From: Apostichopus japonicus
Lineage: Eukaryota; Echinodermata; Holothuroidea; Aspidochirotida; Stichopodidae
Length of the DNA: 64,000 bases
Direction: 5' to 3'
Assembly (NCBI RefSeq): GCF_037975245.1
Contig: NC_092567.1
Coordinates: 15,144,876-15,208,875, forward strand
Positions 12,801 to 27,800 of this stretch are shown here, piece by piece. Position numbers and translations under genes: made by a program. How positions within the stretch are numbered: position 1 is the first letter of the stretch; every line of letters starts with the position of its first letter. The notes beneath the pieces were generated by a model that was given only the letters and a program-made list of their open reading frames with translations, ran no database searches and had not been told where the DNA came from.

Positions 12801-15800
12801 AATGACGAAATGGTGAAATTGAATGTTTGCAAATGTAACATTAAAACGTTAAAACATTACTAGAACATTTTGGGACACAAAGTTTCAAATTATAATGGAT
12901 AAAACAATTAGTTTAACTCACTTATGAGGAGAGCTCGACCAAATGGTTCTACGGTGTCCAAGTCTTCAAAAATTTGCTCAACAAAACAAATGCAGATACA
13001 GTATAGTGAAAAAGGTCCCTTGTTTTCTTTTTTTTGTCATGGAATAGTGAAGGAAAAGTCATGAAAGTGTGGGACCCCTGCACGAAGCTACACACCCACA
13101 CATTTATGCAACTTTAGATAAGCTGATCTTGTTTTTCTGACTTTCAGAGTCGTATATATTCTACTTCGCTGCTGCATCATTTGCCGTAATTTTTATGTTT
13201 GCATTTTACTGTCAGAAAGTCCAGTCAGTTTTCATTGGTAGAGTACTGACACTGGTATTTGGAATATTTTATACCTGATATCTATTGTCGGCCTAATTTG
13301 CATGCAAAATTCTGGGCTGAAGTTATTTTCATGAAAGTCATTGGGCTATTAACTGACTGTACCAAGTTAGTGTGTGGATGCTAAAGAGGTATTGATATAA
13401 AATAAGCCCTAAGGTTATACTCTGTGGCGATCTGGGCCCATGGCCTGTGAGATAAAGGCGGCAAAATGTGCATAACTCTGTGGCCGGCTGGACCTACAAC
13501 ATGAACTAAAGGTGTTAAATGAGGGACTGGGATCAAACACCCCCCTTGAACTTTACTTCATTTTAAGCGTTGTGGTCAAGTGGTTAAGGCAGTGGACTAG
13601 TGATCTAAGGATTACAGGTTCGAGCCCTGGCCAGATCATTGCGTTGTGTCCTTGGGCAAGGCACTTTATCTCCATTGCCTCTCTTCACCCAGGTGTATAA
13701 ATGGGGACTTGCGAGGTAACTTGTAAATATAGTTGAGTGCGCCGGTTTGTGGCTGCACCCTATGGGAAGTCCCCGGGGGACACGTGGTTGTAGTGCACTG
13801 TGGTGCCCCAGGAGAGATTGATTGAATTGCGCACACTTTGGTGTGTAGGTGTGACAAGTTACCACTGACCAAGGCTAAGTTGTACACGCTATGGTACATT
13901 TAGCCCCTTTGAACAATTTCTGTTGATTTTGGCGCTATATAAATGTCTTCTGATTGATTGATTGGATTGATTGTAACAGTACTCGATTGGCCAACTGAGC
14001 ACATAGCCTATAAGGATGTGTGGGGATCAAATGAGGACTTGGGATCAAACACCTCCATTGAACTTTCTGTCATTGTAACAGTACTTGATGAGCTGAGTAC
14101 ATAGCATGTAAAGAAGTATGGTGATCAACTTAGGACATGGGATCAAACAGTTGACTCAGTTAAGTTTTATTGACCACATTCAATTGAACCCATCCAGAGA
14201 TATGCTTGACTTGCTGAAATTTAATTGGCACACCTAGGCTAATCTCCATAACACATATGGTCACAAACTGCATTTTTGAATCATTCTGCATTATTTTAAC
14301 TTTTTTTTTACTTCTTTTGTTATCATGCCAACAGAGCAGTGTGCTAACTAAATAACATTAAAGCCAAAAAAGAAGAAGAATTCTGCTAGGCTCTTTAAGC
14401 AAATGGATCAGGTCTATATACTAAGTCAAATTTTTCTTAACGAAATGCAGACCGCTGCTTTAAACTTCAGTTACGATAAACAGCTTTGTTTGACAGATGG
14501 TAACATGGTCTCAAAAACAAGTCTGCCTCCTTCAGGAGAATGTTGCCCTCACCTTGTCTCACAAAAATATTCCTTTTATCAGTTCCCAATGGGTTTCAGT
14601 TTGTCTAATAATTACTGTAACATTTATCACCCTGGAACATTGGTAATCCCTCGGTGGTACAGTTATATGTTTATGTCTTGAAATTTTGTCTCGCAGCCAA
14701 ACTAAAAACAGATTTCTTTAAAGTCTGAGAGGTCCTTGTTTATATTGTTTCTGCTTCATCAGTGTTATGACAACTCCATAAAGAATGTTCCAGGGAATGA
14801 GTATGTCATAGTCAGACAGGGATCACTTTACTAAGACAGGCTCCTTATCATAAATACCAATCTAACTCATACCACGACGACATTTAGCGTTGTCGTTGTC
14901 GTTGGTCTCGAACAAACAGACTCCTTCCCCCACACTCTTCCTGTCCCTGCATTAAATTAAACATTGGAAGTGTTTGATAAGTTGTTCTGAAGTGTACCAT
15001 CTTGGAAGAGGTATTTTGAAAGAACAAGACCAAAAACACAAACAGTAACCCCCCCTCCCCCCCTCCTTATACTGCATACATAGTATTTGGTACATAGTTC
15101 TAAGTTAATTTTCCAGTGAGTATTAAAAAAATGAATTCCAACATGAGCAGTGCACCTGCTGAAAATGGTTAGGTCCAAGCAATGCTATTCATCAGCCATA
15201 GACAAGCTTGGTGTCATAGCTCTGAGATTGAAAGGGCTAGTGCAGATAAAAAATCGCTGTTGGCTGATCAAATGAAGGAAGAACATATTCTAAGCAACCC
15301 AGGTGAATTTTTTGCATTCAATTTCTATATGTATTGGTTTTGAGATAACTTTTGAAGTCAACATGTTTTTGAAACAAAAGTGAACTTGAAGTAAGCTTGC
15401 TCAAAACATAGTCAAAACAAGAAAGTTGAAAAAAAAATTATACACTTATGGAGAGAGCATTTTTACGCAAAACATTCAAAACACTCTTGTTAATATTCCA
15501 ACTTTCAAACTGTTAATGCTTGATTTAAAAGCATGATTTACCTCATTCCATAAATTAGTGGAAATTAGATGACTTGTCTGCTCTGCAAACACACTGAAAT
15601 CTACCTACTGTAGCTGGATGATTTTATCTGCTCGTTTTTTCAGTCTTAACTGCTTTCCTTTTTTTTAACATAAATTTTCCAAAAATTTAAAGCAGCCTTT
15701 CTTGGTTACGATGCCAAAAGCTCAATAACCTCTGCTGGCACTGGTGTATGTATGTGTGTGTATGTGACGGCCTGTAGCTTGTAAACACAATTATTATCAT

Positions 15801-18800
15801 ACTTGATAGGTAGATGCCCTATAATGTGTAGATGTGGCCTATTTAGTTTGGTCCCCATCTCTTGAATATTAATAAGTGGGCAGAGCTTAACATGAATTCT
15901 TAAAATGTCAATATCTCTTCAACCGTATTTTGTTTGTTTGTTACTAAGTAGACCTTGTCAACATGATAACTGATTCCTGGTACCTTTCCTTATATGTTGC
16001 CGCATTAGTCAATAGATAATTCCTCTTCATTTTGGTGTGCACAAGTTCATGAATATCAACATGTATGGCTTACCACACTATGAATCTGTTGGGCATCGGA
16101 ACCACTAGAAATGTTTTCGTTTTCTGGTTGTGCAACAATGTTAGGTTACGGGTGTAAACTCTTTTGCCTACCCATTCGATATTTGATATGCACATATGCA
16201 CATGGCATTGAAGTTCAATTAGGCCTGACCACGTTTCATATTCATTCCAGATAATGGAATTTTAAAGCAGCATTTTGCGTTTGGTTGCCGTTTTCTACTT
16301 TTTGACATGTCCATCAAGTTTTTTACATATATCAATCACAAAACAGCAAACTAAGATATTAGCCAAGTTTTTTCCTGCCAACAACGTTGATTGGCGAGTA
16401 ATTAAGGATATTTGCAGATAATGAGAAAAGTGTCCACGACAAATTCCCCATTTATAATTAATCGCATACAGTTCCCCCAAACCCACTAGTTTGAATTCAA
16501 CCAATCAGAGATGCAGGTTTAGTTACGAGCCACTGCTAAAAATAGATTCAAGACATTGCGTTGGTACAACCAAGGAGTTGTTATGGAACTCCCTGGTACA
16601 ACTGCCATATAGACTGTACACAAATCAAGCATGGTGTTGTATTACGTATTGGTCAATGACGTTCATAGTGTTTTAATATTCATATTATGGGCGAGGTTTA
16701 TTGGGATCCCAACTGAAAATATCTTGGAGAAAAACAAAGTTGAAAGTTGCACTTTTTCGACTTTTATGCCACCATTTGAACTAAGAATTAAATAGATAAG
16801 CTAGTTATGTATGTCGTTATGGCGTAGTGGAGTCAGTGAGGTTGAGAAAAATCATAGAAAAGGACGCAAAATGCTGCTTTAACTAGTCCTGCCAATTTGT
16901 TAGTATAACTAGCTTGAAAAGTATAACCAATGAACCTTTTTTTGTATGTACTTTCCTGGTACTGTATACAGCATACAATGCTCATATAGTTAATTTTTTA
17001 TATCAGTATTTACCTTTAGGGCTGTAATCGATTTAAATCAGTTTGTACACAATGATTCAGTACATTACAAACAACACAGTAAACTGGATACACATTTGTT
17101 ATGCATGTATGTTCAACCATGTACATATATTTGCATAACTCAAGACTTGTCTGTCTACAACTGTGACATATATATATCAAAAGTCTGTATTATAAAATAT
17201 TTAGGCATTTACCAACATGATGAGAATCTTTCCATGAAATTACACATACAGAGGAAATGTTGAACTGCTACATTTCAAATTATCATCGTATATTACAGTA
17301 GCCAGTGATCAGGAAATATCTAATAACCATTGATGCTTGTAAACAAGTTGTACAAGGTTTTATTATATACCACCTTGACTACTGTACAGAAATGGCCTCT
17401 TTTACGGCCCTTCAAAACTGCGAGATTAAAAAACAGCAACGATTTCAAAAACAAGGCTGCTAAGTGAGTCCTGGGGTAGCTGGGATCTAGACCTGATAGT
17501 CCCTCGACCTGTTTAGAGAAATTATATTTAGCTTCCTGTTACACTACTTGTTCAGTTCAAGATTCTTACCATTGTTTGGAAGCACTGCTTGAATGGACAA
17601 GTACATGTCTCCATAATTTACATGCATGAGCTTTTTCTGCAAACGTGATTTCTTTTCTACCTCGGGGACAAAAACCATTATCCTAACACACTGTAGCATA
17701 CGCAAACTGGAGCCTATACCGCAATTTCTTGCAAAGTTCCGTGATTTATTTTGTAATCTAGGCTCATCCCTGAATTTAGACATTAGCAGTCCTGAGAGTG
17801 CTTAGTTGTAGTGCTAGGAAAAATCTCCATATACTGTACCTACTGTACGTCCTATTGCAAAACTTTGGGCACTCGTTCGTTTGCTGATGCAGGTGCCCAG
17901 ATCGTGAAACAATCTTCCAGGTGAAATTCAAGATGCAAATAAACTATAGAGCAGTTTATAATCCAAACTTAAAACATGTTATTTTGTTATGTTCTAGATT
18001 TTTTTTGTACAGTAAATCCATTTTTTTGTACAGCGCATTAAATAGCACTTGGTTGATAGTGCGCTGTATTAAATGTATAATAATAATATTATAAGCACCG
18101 GTACAGTAGGCAATAATTTCTCAGGTAACGCATTGCAAAATATATATGCAAAATAGGCAAATTTGTTAAACAAACTGTACAAAGATGCACAGCACTTTTT
18201 GTATGTAGATAATTACCATAGTGTTTTATAGTCCGAGACAAAATTCCGATTTAAAAAACGACACGAATTTGAAAACTAAATTATTCGCTGTATGGGGTAC
18301 ATCTTTGCAACTGGCAAAAGTAGTATTGTAGTTTACTACAGTACTTCAGTTAGCTCTACTTTAATGTTATTTGATATCAGAGAATAACTTGTGAGTTCCA
18401 ATTTTGTTTGGCAGTTTTGACAGCTTGGAGCCTTGTTGCTTGTCACTGTTTGTGCAAGAACCAGGGAATAAAATATCCAACTGTATCGCATTGTTTAATG
18501 ATAGATCTACAGTAGATGTAAAATAGGTGAATTGCTGTACATACAAACTTGTGTGAAGATGTACAAAGGAACCATATGAGTATTTTATGAGAGGCAAAAG
18601 TTTTGAGGATTCCAAACTGCTACACAAAATTTGAGCACTGAATTATTCCCTGGGAACTGCAATCTTTGCACTTGTTACAGCAGAAAGCCCATTTTGCATA
18701 GCATCTTGCCCATTTGCATAGCAAATTGCTGTTTCACACAGCAAATAACCCATTTTGCATAGCAAATTGCCCGTTTTGTGTAGCAAATACCCGTTTTGCG

Positions 18801-21800
18801 TAGCAAATTGCCCGTTTTGCATTTTGCAATGCGATATTAGAAAAAAAATTATTCCCTCGATATGATACAGCGTATATATCTCTGCTTCCCTGTGTAGGGA
18901 GGGAGATACATGTACGAGATACAGTAGCAATGAATTCCATCAAGCATATTAAATCTTGACACGGTTCTTCTTTGAAGTGCTCTCCTCCATGCATAGAATA
19001 AAACTTAAAACTCCATCTTGAGATTTTGTGCTGGTATAATACATAACTAAAGTACATAACGAGTGCTCGATACCACTGACATACAGTACTGTCATATACT
19101 GTACAGTATATAGTCAGTGTAATACTGAAAATAAGGCTGAGCTGTATGGGGAATAATTTTAACAATTTTACATGGCTTTATTTGAGGTTGAATCCATCTT
19201 TTATAAATTTATTTATACCAGTGAACATTTTCTAAGGTTCTGCCAGACAGATTTCCAAGAAAGTTTGCTAGTTGGAAATATAAGTTGTAGGAAATGCTTT
19301 TATGATCCTCCATATACAGTATGATAACAAAGCTGTTTACCTAATATAGTACAATTGGATTCCAATTCTGAACTTTACAATTAAACTCAAACTTGGCTAG
19401 GTTAGATGCATTGGACATGTTGTTATTTTTTTTTTTTTTATGCCATGTTGGTAAAACATTTAGGAATGTTTAAAGGAATCTGTATGAATTCTTTAGCTTG
19501 ACTGTGCTATTCATGGAATGATTTAAGTTAGTGTACATTTTTAAGGTACGGTGTCGTAAAGAAAAGCTGCAGCGGCTGCTAAATCCACTGCAGCAACTTC
19601 AGCAAGGCTGAATCAGGTTTCAATATAAAACAGTATAGAGATTATCTTAATAAGAGATTATCTTAATAAGAGATTATCTTAGTAGAGATTATCTTGGCGG
19701 TACCTATTGTGTGAAACTGCACAGGACAAAGGATAAGATGTCCTATGCAGCTTGGCAATGTCTTTTCTTTTCATGTTTCATACATTTCCTTTCAAATAAA
19801 AATTACTCATAAACATAGGTTTTACAGTTAATTTACAAAAACAGGAAGAAGAAAGAACACTTTTTTTCCCCTTTAAATACCAGATCAATGATTCCTTGTC
19901 ATTAGCATTTGACATTGAAGATCAAATGTATTATAAATTGTAGTTGTTTGATCAAACAGTGTTGACATTCTAAACTACAGGTAGTAGGAGTTCAGTGCCA
20001 CATGGACAACCTGTTGATCAAATTTGAATGATGCCAATTTAAATGTTAAGACAATATACATATAGTACTGAGGAATCAGATAAGGTAGAATGTTTGTTTT
20101 TTCTTTTCTCATCTAGCTGCTTTATTATCTGTTTGACATGGAGATCAAGTTAACTGTAATGAACATGCGTTGCACGTACAAAGTTCTTTCATCACAGACT
20201 CAGAATGATCCTACAATGTGTTACTTTTGCAATAAACCACAGTATTGTGGTATACTTGACATTAGTAATAAAGTACCTGAGATCATCGTCACAAAACCTG
20301 TTGAAGAAATTCAAATGATGCTTATTTTCATGTCACTGTATGTATATGGATCTACAGAACGTTACAGTTCATGTAGGGATTCGTATTAAATGCTTATAAT
20401 GTAAATATATATGTTATGTCAACAGTTGTTTGATTACATGGACTTTGCATACTGTAAGTATACAGAAGTGCAACGCTTGGCACAGATTGATCATGTGAAG
20501 TCTTATACAGAGCTACTAAGTACTACTACTACTACTATTACAATGCCAATGCAGTATTTGTACTCAGTTTGAACTTTGTACTATACAGATCTATGATGCT
20601 TAAATACAGTAGTTACTGTTAAAGACAAATACGTGGGTTGATTGTTTTTAAAGCAAGCCTTACTGTATCTGATTACAACCGAAATTTGTAAAATCTGGGG
20701 AAACCGAAAACACCAAAAACAGGCAGATGTGCCTTTAAAACTGTGTTAAATGTTGCATGGTTTCCCGAAAAGGGAAAGCCATGGAGTCACGCTTACCGAC
20801 CTTGCAAAATTGTGAGGGGGACTGTGGATTGCAATGTCGGCAATGACTACAGTATAACGAGATTGGATTGGTTCTCCACACGGTAACATGCAGAAATGAT
20901 GTACTCAAAGCCGAAGACCTTGTTGGTACAAATCCTTTGGGCAGTGACGGCTAGACCGTCATTTCTCAGAAAGGTTGCTAAATATTATAAAATCAAAGGG
21001 TCTGTACTGTTTGTCAATGTTAGCAAAAATATTCAATATTTAGAAAAAAATTATGAAAGGAATATTAAACCTGAACTTGGTAACTATTAAATTAGTAAAT
21101 TTAGATAATATTTTGTACTTAACATATATTTAAATGTTAAAATATGTTGTGTTTGATACAGAATTTTGTTTAACCTGTGTACTATAGTCCATGTAACCTG
21201 AATCTTTTGTAGGCTATTCCATTATGTTGATAGGGATGACTTTAATTGGCTTTAAATAAAGATAAAAATGTATATAATATATATCTATGTATGATAAGGA
21301 ACACATTTATATTTTTTATGTATTCTGAAATAAAGTTTCTCATTTGACTACTCAAAAGTGTATAATACATGCCCAACCTCACGCGTTATGAGTAGAACCC
21401 CAGTGACAAATCTTACGCTGTACAGGTAGGACCCTTGCAATGTCATCTGTGAATTAATCAAGTCAAACATCGGGAGTCTAGATGCATGCTAAGTTCTTCA
21501 ATGCCGCCCTAATCATACTGTACCTTTCGGGGGAAACATTTCATAGTGTAGTTTTGAATTTGTAACATGGCCTGAGAATGGGGATTAAACAATGAATTGG
21601 AGACATGGCATGTTGTACCTTTTCCTTACCGAATACTGTAGTATGTTATGTATCTATGTACAGTACATACAATACTAAGGTGGAATAGTTTCTCCATTAT
21701 TGATGAAAAGTACGACCTTCAAAATGTGTTTTGATAAAAAATTAAGATCAGGATTAAGAAATAAATTGTAATGTATACTTGTTTAGTGATACTGTATGTC

Positions 21801-24800
21801 AGTAGCTCTTCAGTTTACAGTGCTACAGTATACCTGTCCCCAATGAAGTTGACTGTCCGAATAAGATTGTGAAATGAGCTGGATATTCATGGAAAGGAAA
21901 ACAGCAGGGTGAGGGGGGGGGGGTGGGGAGACGATATGCAGCTGAGCTGAGGGTTTTTCTCTGATTAAAAAATGTATTTTCTATTTTTTTTTATAGCCTT
22001 TTTGTACTCTGCATGTATCTTATAGTTGTACTTGTAAAGACATCACTTTTGTCGATGTAAAGTGCTTTGAGATTTTCTGTTATGTAAAGCGCTAGATAAA
22101 TACATATATTATTTTTTTATGATGATTAACATTTATGTTCCACAATATATGTACATATTAGAACACAGTACTTACTAAATTCATAATTCTTGCAAGAGGA
22201 CTCCAGTATTACATATAATTTATTTATAACTGATAAACTGAGTATTAACCCAGTTTAAGGTACTGTACTGTATTCAGTTGAGTAGTGAATAGCTTGTGTG
22301 TGTGTGTGTGTGTGGAATTGAACCTGATTGGTTCTGTTCTAGAGATACATGAAATTGGTTACTATGTATAGTAACATAGTAGAAAAGCCTAATAGGCCTT
22401 CTGTACTACTGCACACTGTACATAAACTTCTCTTCATTAGTTTAGAAATGTCCGTTCAAGTCTCGGCTATTTGATAAGGAATCATACCTACTATGAACAG
22501 ACAGCCAGACAGACAGGCAACAAAACATGGATTTTACAGTAACATCCCTGAAGGATCCTGTCAAACTTTGAGTGGTCGTCCTTAGCACTAATATCACAAA
22601 TTGCATAAATTACCCTTTTGAAAATGTCAGAATGACAATAAGATGTGACAGTGAAAAATACTACATGTTTGGGTCACCTCAAAAGGGTATAGATAAAATG
22701 AAATTCTGATAACACAAGAACCCTCCAAAAGTAAAATGATTGGGATTTCAACTTCAGACAGTGTACAGTAGTTTGTATGTGTTATGTACAGTAGATCTCC
22801 ACCTTAGCATTACAAGAACAGTATGCAGTAATAATTTGTTTTTTTTAAAGGTCAGTAATTATTTTGTTTATAGGTCAAGGGTCATGTGAGGTCACTAGAG
22901 GTCAATGTCTGTAAACGTTGTAGAGACAATGACTCCTGAATGAAAAGCTAATTAATGATCATCATGTGGAGTATGTAGATCCACTGGGTGAAAGAACTCT
23001 ATTTAAATATTAGTTGTATACCTACTTTTGTAGGTCAAAGGTCATTTGCAGTCAACAGAGGTCAAATTTTGAACAACAACTTGTAACATAATTCTGAAAG
23101 TCAAAGCTTGGATGACCTTCATATCGGGTGTGTAAATGTATATGCACTTTAGTGTGTACAAGAACCCTGACTTTTTGTGTGGGTCAAAGGTTATTTGAGA
23201 TCATTAGAAAAAAGACCAAAAACCATACAAAAGTGATAAATTCATATCGTAAAGGTACAGTACAGTAGGATGAACTTGATGGGTAGGTCCACAAAAGTTC
23301 AAAAACCTTTCAGATCTCAACAATGGTTAAAACTTGAATTTCTGGTCAACACATTAAGTTCTCTAAATTCTCAATTGTGATATGTACATCATAATTACTC
23401 ACAGAAGCTGCATGGCTTTATGGTTTATTTATTCGTTGAATTGAAATTCTGTAAGCAGTGATCGAATGCAGTTTCTATTCGCTTCTAATCTACATTAGAA
23501 GGTATTGAAAAAATGTCCAAACTCAGTGGACAATGCTTCTGTTTTCAACTGGTCACTTAGTTCTAATTGTATGTGACCTACTCAACAGCACTTGTGAGAA
23601 GAATTCTTAATAGTGCAAAGTGTGTATCGTCAGAGCTTATATATGCTGCATGATATGTGCAAGAGGTGCCTTAAGATTATGAATTATAACCCACTCTGCT
23701 CCAGGGACAAATTAGTTTTGATGTGTACCACACATCATAATTGTGCAGTACAGTTTGTGTGTTTGACAGATCATAATTAAAGAACTAGATCGTTCCATTG
23801 TTTAAGAGGGGGGGTATCACACACTAAAACGTCAGAGAGGGGAGGTAATAATGGTTGGTCTCTCGGTGTAAGGCAATGCTTTCCCGCCAGTTGTCAAAAC
23901 AAGTCGATGGAGATGCTCCACGGCTTCGTCATAAAAACAGGCCCCTAAGGGCTGACGATGTGGTGAATGTTACGCTCTGAACCCGGTAACATTTGTCGCT
24001 AGTGTTTGATTACGCTCCCCGCGTGGACAGTTGTCGCAGGGTAGTAATCGTTAGCCGGCGCGTAGACGAGAAACATGAAGGTGTTCGGTACTCCGAGGAG
24101 GGCATGATAAGGCTGCATCAGATACCACTGAGAGGTAAATACCTCGTGTAAACTACTCGGAACAGAGTCAGCAGGAGATAAAAGAAGAAGAGGACACAGC
24201 TGGGAAGATGTACCAACTACCGAGTCCGAGTTCGCATCGAGGACAGGGTGCGACCAGTCAGACGAGGAAGCGACTGCTCCAGCATAGCTACTACATCGAG
24301 AGGCGGAGAGCAGCCGTGAATGCCAGCCGAGGATCCAGGAGGATAGGGTAGTAAGTTATCATGTCAGTGGTTGAAACCGTAAAGCTTACAAAGTTAGGCG
24401 GAGGAAAAATTGATTATTTTCTTAAGATCGGAATGTAGAGGCTGGACTCCAAAAGAAAGGTTGCCAATGAATGTTTTTGTGGTATTTTGGAGGAGTGGCG
24501 AAAAAGGATTTAATAAGGCAATCTTACAGGGTATACTGTTGTATTACTTCAGCATCTTGTGATGTGACTTGGTGCTTTATTAGGACTCACTAAATCGGCG
24601 CACTTTACGATATATCGCTTTAAGCTAAGAATACCAGTCTATTCCTAGAGGCTTTAAACTTTTAACCTTTTTGAATGAAGGGTTGTTTGGAAGATTATGA
24701 TACTAGCCATTCCTGCAAGTTGGAGCTATGTACTGTAGTCTGCCAAGCCATTCCATGTAATAATTAGCTGTCAGCTTCCTTGTACAGTAGCCAAGGTATG

Positions 24801-27800
24801 TTTGGTTGCATGTCAAATAACACCTTAGGCATTTCTTTATCAATTCTTGGTGGAGTGAGTAGTTTTATCTTTATTTGATTCTTGTGTTGCATATTTGAAA
24901 AGCAGTGTACATCTATATATATACAGTATATACTGTACATATACTGAATGTAATGGCCTATAAATATAATTGAAATCGTAGTGAGTTGAAAAATCCAGAA
25001 CAGTGATAAAACTTCCAGCCTCCACCAGGATTCGAACCTAGGCCTCCCGCTTTATATGCGGACACCCTAACCACTAGGCTATGGACGCTGATTGTATGTC
25101 CAGAGATGCGAAACCGGTAAGGAAGGTCATAATTCCACTGTAGGCATTTGTCACCTGTATCGAACAAATACTGGTTCTGTTTTGGTGACATATTTATACA
25201 TATTCATACATATAAAGCCCTATATGGTACTACACACTGTAAAACAAGATATTGTAAAAAAACTGCCCGTCTGTACAGCAAGTATTTTACTGTAATAGCA
25301 CGGTAGTATTGGCAGACACAGCCTACAAATGCTCCAATTGTTGTTATCATAACTGTTGTTACTGCATATTATTGAGTAATTATTATTCTAAGTTGACACT
25401 TTGACAGTCTATATTACAGTATATATCAAGGTTCAAGAGTACTAAGTACTGTATAAATTGTGAATTGATATCAAGATACTTACTAATCTCAGATTTGTCA
25501 AACAAAACTGTTCAAAATATTTCATTTGTACAAGGAAACCATTTCTTAGGTACAGTAAGTCTAGAAGCAAGTTGTAACATTGCGTGTTTAATATGTGAGT
25601 GGATAAAAAATTAGAAAAAAGGATGAAAAAAAATTACCAAACAACAACACTACAGTAGGAGAATATCAAACTTTTGATCAATTGCAAACTAAATATTGCA
25701 TCAAACCTTGATAATTTCCAAAATCGCTAAAATTCATTTTTGTTTGTTTTGTTAGTTTTAGTTTGTGATTTGTTTCTTTCACTGCATTGCTTCCTTTCTA
25801 GAGTACTATATGTAAACTGTGTACAGCTTTTGTGTCATAAATTTCTTTCTGTTGTCTTCTTTTAACGGTGCGTGCATTTCTTTAGGGTTTACTAGTACTT
25901 GTATACAAGGCATATTACAGGCAGCAGTCACAATATTTACAAACTCTGTTGACTTTAACAGTACAGTATATACCATATACTTATATAATTAGTAGTTTTG
26001 GACAGTACTATAACCGTGCAAAGCTGGAACTCTACTCTACCCTTTATACAATCTCAGTTCAGCATGAGATCCTGTGAGTAGGAAACATTTTCTGCTTCTG
26101 CTTCTGTTAGATACTTGTTAAAAAGCCCTCTCGGGTATCACAACGAGGATGTTGGTGCGCAGCGCAGCAGTGCTAATAACAATGCGTGGGCAATCTTGTC
26201 TTAAACACCTCAAGGCTAAGGCTCTCTCTAACTAACAGCCTAACGGCAAAAGAAGCACATTTGCTGCCGAGTCCAGTTGTGTAAAATGGTCCTATTTTGT
26301 CCTTAACCCACCTAATATGCTAGAAAGTTGAATAACGACCACTCACTCATAGTGGTACCTTCCAACTAGCAAAATTGCTATCACCCCTTGTTGGTTCGTC
26401 GCTGAGAAATCCTCCCATCTAAAAATGAAAACGTTTCCTCCCCCGCTCCTCTTATATCACGTCTGAAAAACTTGGAAAAGTCAACCAGACAAAAACATGT
26501 TATCTTGTTGATCGACAGACAGTGAGGCTTTTCAAGTAATGTTACAAGATGATCTCAAAACAGAAACATGTATAGAATAATCAATCATATGTCGTACAGT
26601 ATACAGGGATTGTGTTACAATATTGCTGACATAACAGGTAAACAGACATACTGTACTTCTGCATAATGTTACTGTGTACATAGACTTGCCAGCACTGTAC
26701 ATACCATAAACCATAGTATGAGAATTATGCAGAAAGCATTCTTGAATTAATGTTAAATATGTATCCGTACTTCCAAGGATACAACATTCCATTTACCGTC
26801 TCTGATTCCAGTCAATGTAACTAGCATGTACAGTACTGTACTATATGTGTATGTATGCTGCAATCATATAACATACCTCGTTCAATATTTGTCTGGGCTG
26901 GTAGAGCAATTATTAGCAATCGCTATGCTGCTAAAATCTCCCTACACATCACCATCGATGAAATCATATAATATTTTTTTTTTTTAAATTTTGATACCAT
27001 ATATATATATATACTTCCATTTTTCCATGGTAGTAGAAGTTACAACCATGAGCTGTTATGATGGTAGAACCCCTGCAGGGTGGCAAGATCAGATTTCAAA
27101 TATCTCTGTAAATCTACTGTATGGGGTGCCAAGCAGTCAATTTAGTTGTACAATATAGTCTACTGTTGTATAGAGATGTTGACATCCATCCATACAGCAT
27201 TATTCATATATATATCCACAATGACATTCTCTGTGCAAGTTTTTCTCAGCATTGACACTAGTGTTGTTCAATGTTAGCCTGTTGTTGTGGAAAATGATGT
27301 GAATTATAGGTAATGAATTAGGACATTTGGAGGAGATTTGCTAGGAGGGGGGGGGGAGGGGGAGGGGAGGGGATGTTTCTTTATCAAGGAGGTTTATCAG
27401 GGTTCCCCCTGCAGAGGGTACACAAGGGTCACTTTGAGGTGATGACTAGTGATGATGTACAGTATGTAGTAAGAAGTTGCTAGGAAGTGGAAACATTTTT
27501 TGTCTTGAATTCTTGAAGTGTACGACTGTATCCTTTCTACTGTCTTTTGTACACATCTTACAGCATAGTGTGTCCACAGGCGATTCAATTGTAAAAAAAA
27601 AAAAAAAACACAACTTTTTCATAAGTAGGCTAAAAACAGAGGTTTAAATATAAAAAACTTGTTAACTTTGGGGTCTCTTCCATTATCCCCACGGTTTTAC
27701 TTTACTGTATGTCACCATGTTGCGCCTACCATGTATGAAATATTCTGTAGTTGTTCTCACCTAGGAAGGATATTTTGAAATCTGGCTTGCATGTAATGAT

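Noticed and set aside
20896-21090. 64-codon frame MMYSKPKTLL and onward
   Set aside because: Composition shifts to AT-rich Asn/Lys/Tyr; no domain, no conserved neighbours and no splice signals.
25010-25092. Functional tRNA gene on the minus strand
   Set aside because: A cloverleaf is nearly complete, but one acceptor pair fails, the anticodon would be ATA, and a SINE body follows the head.
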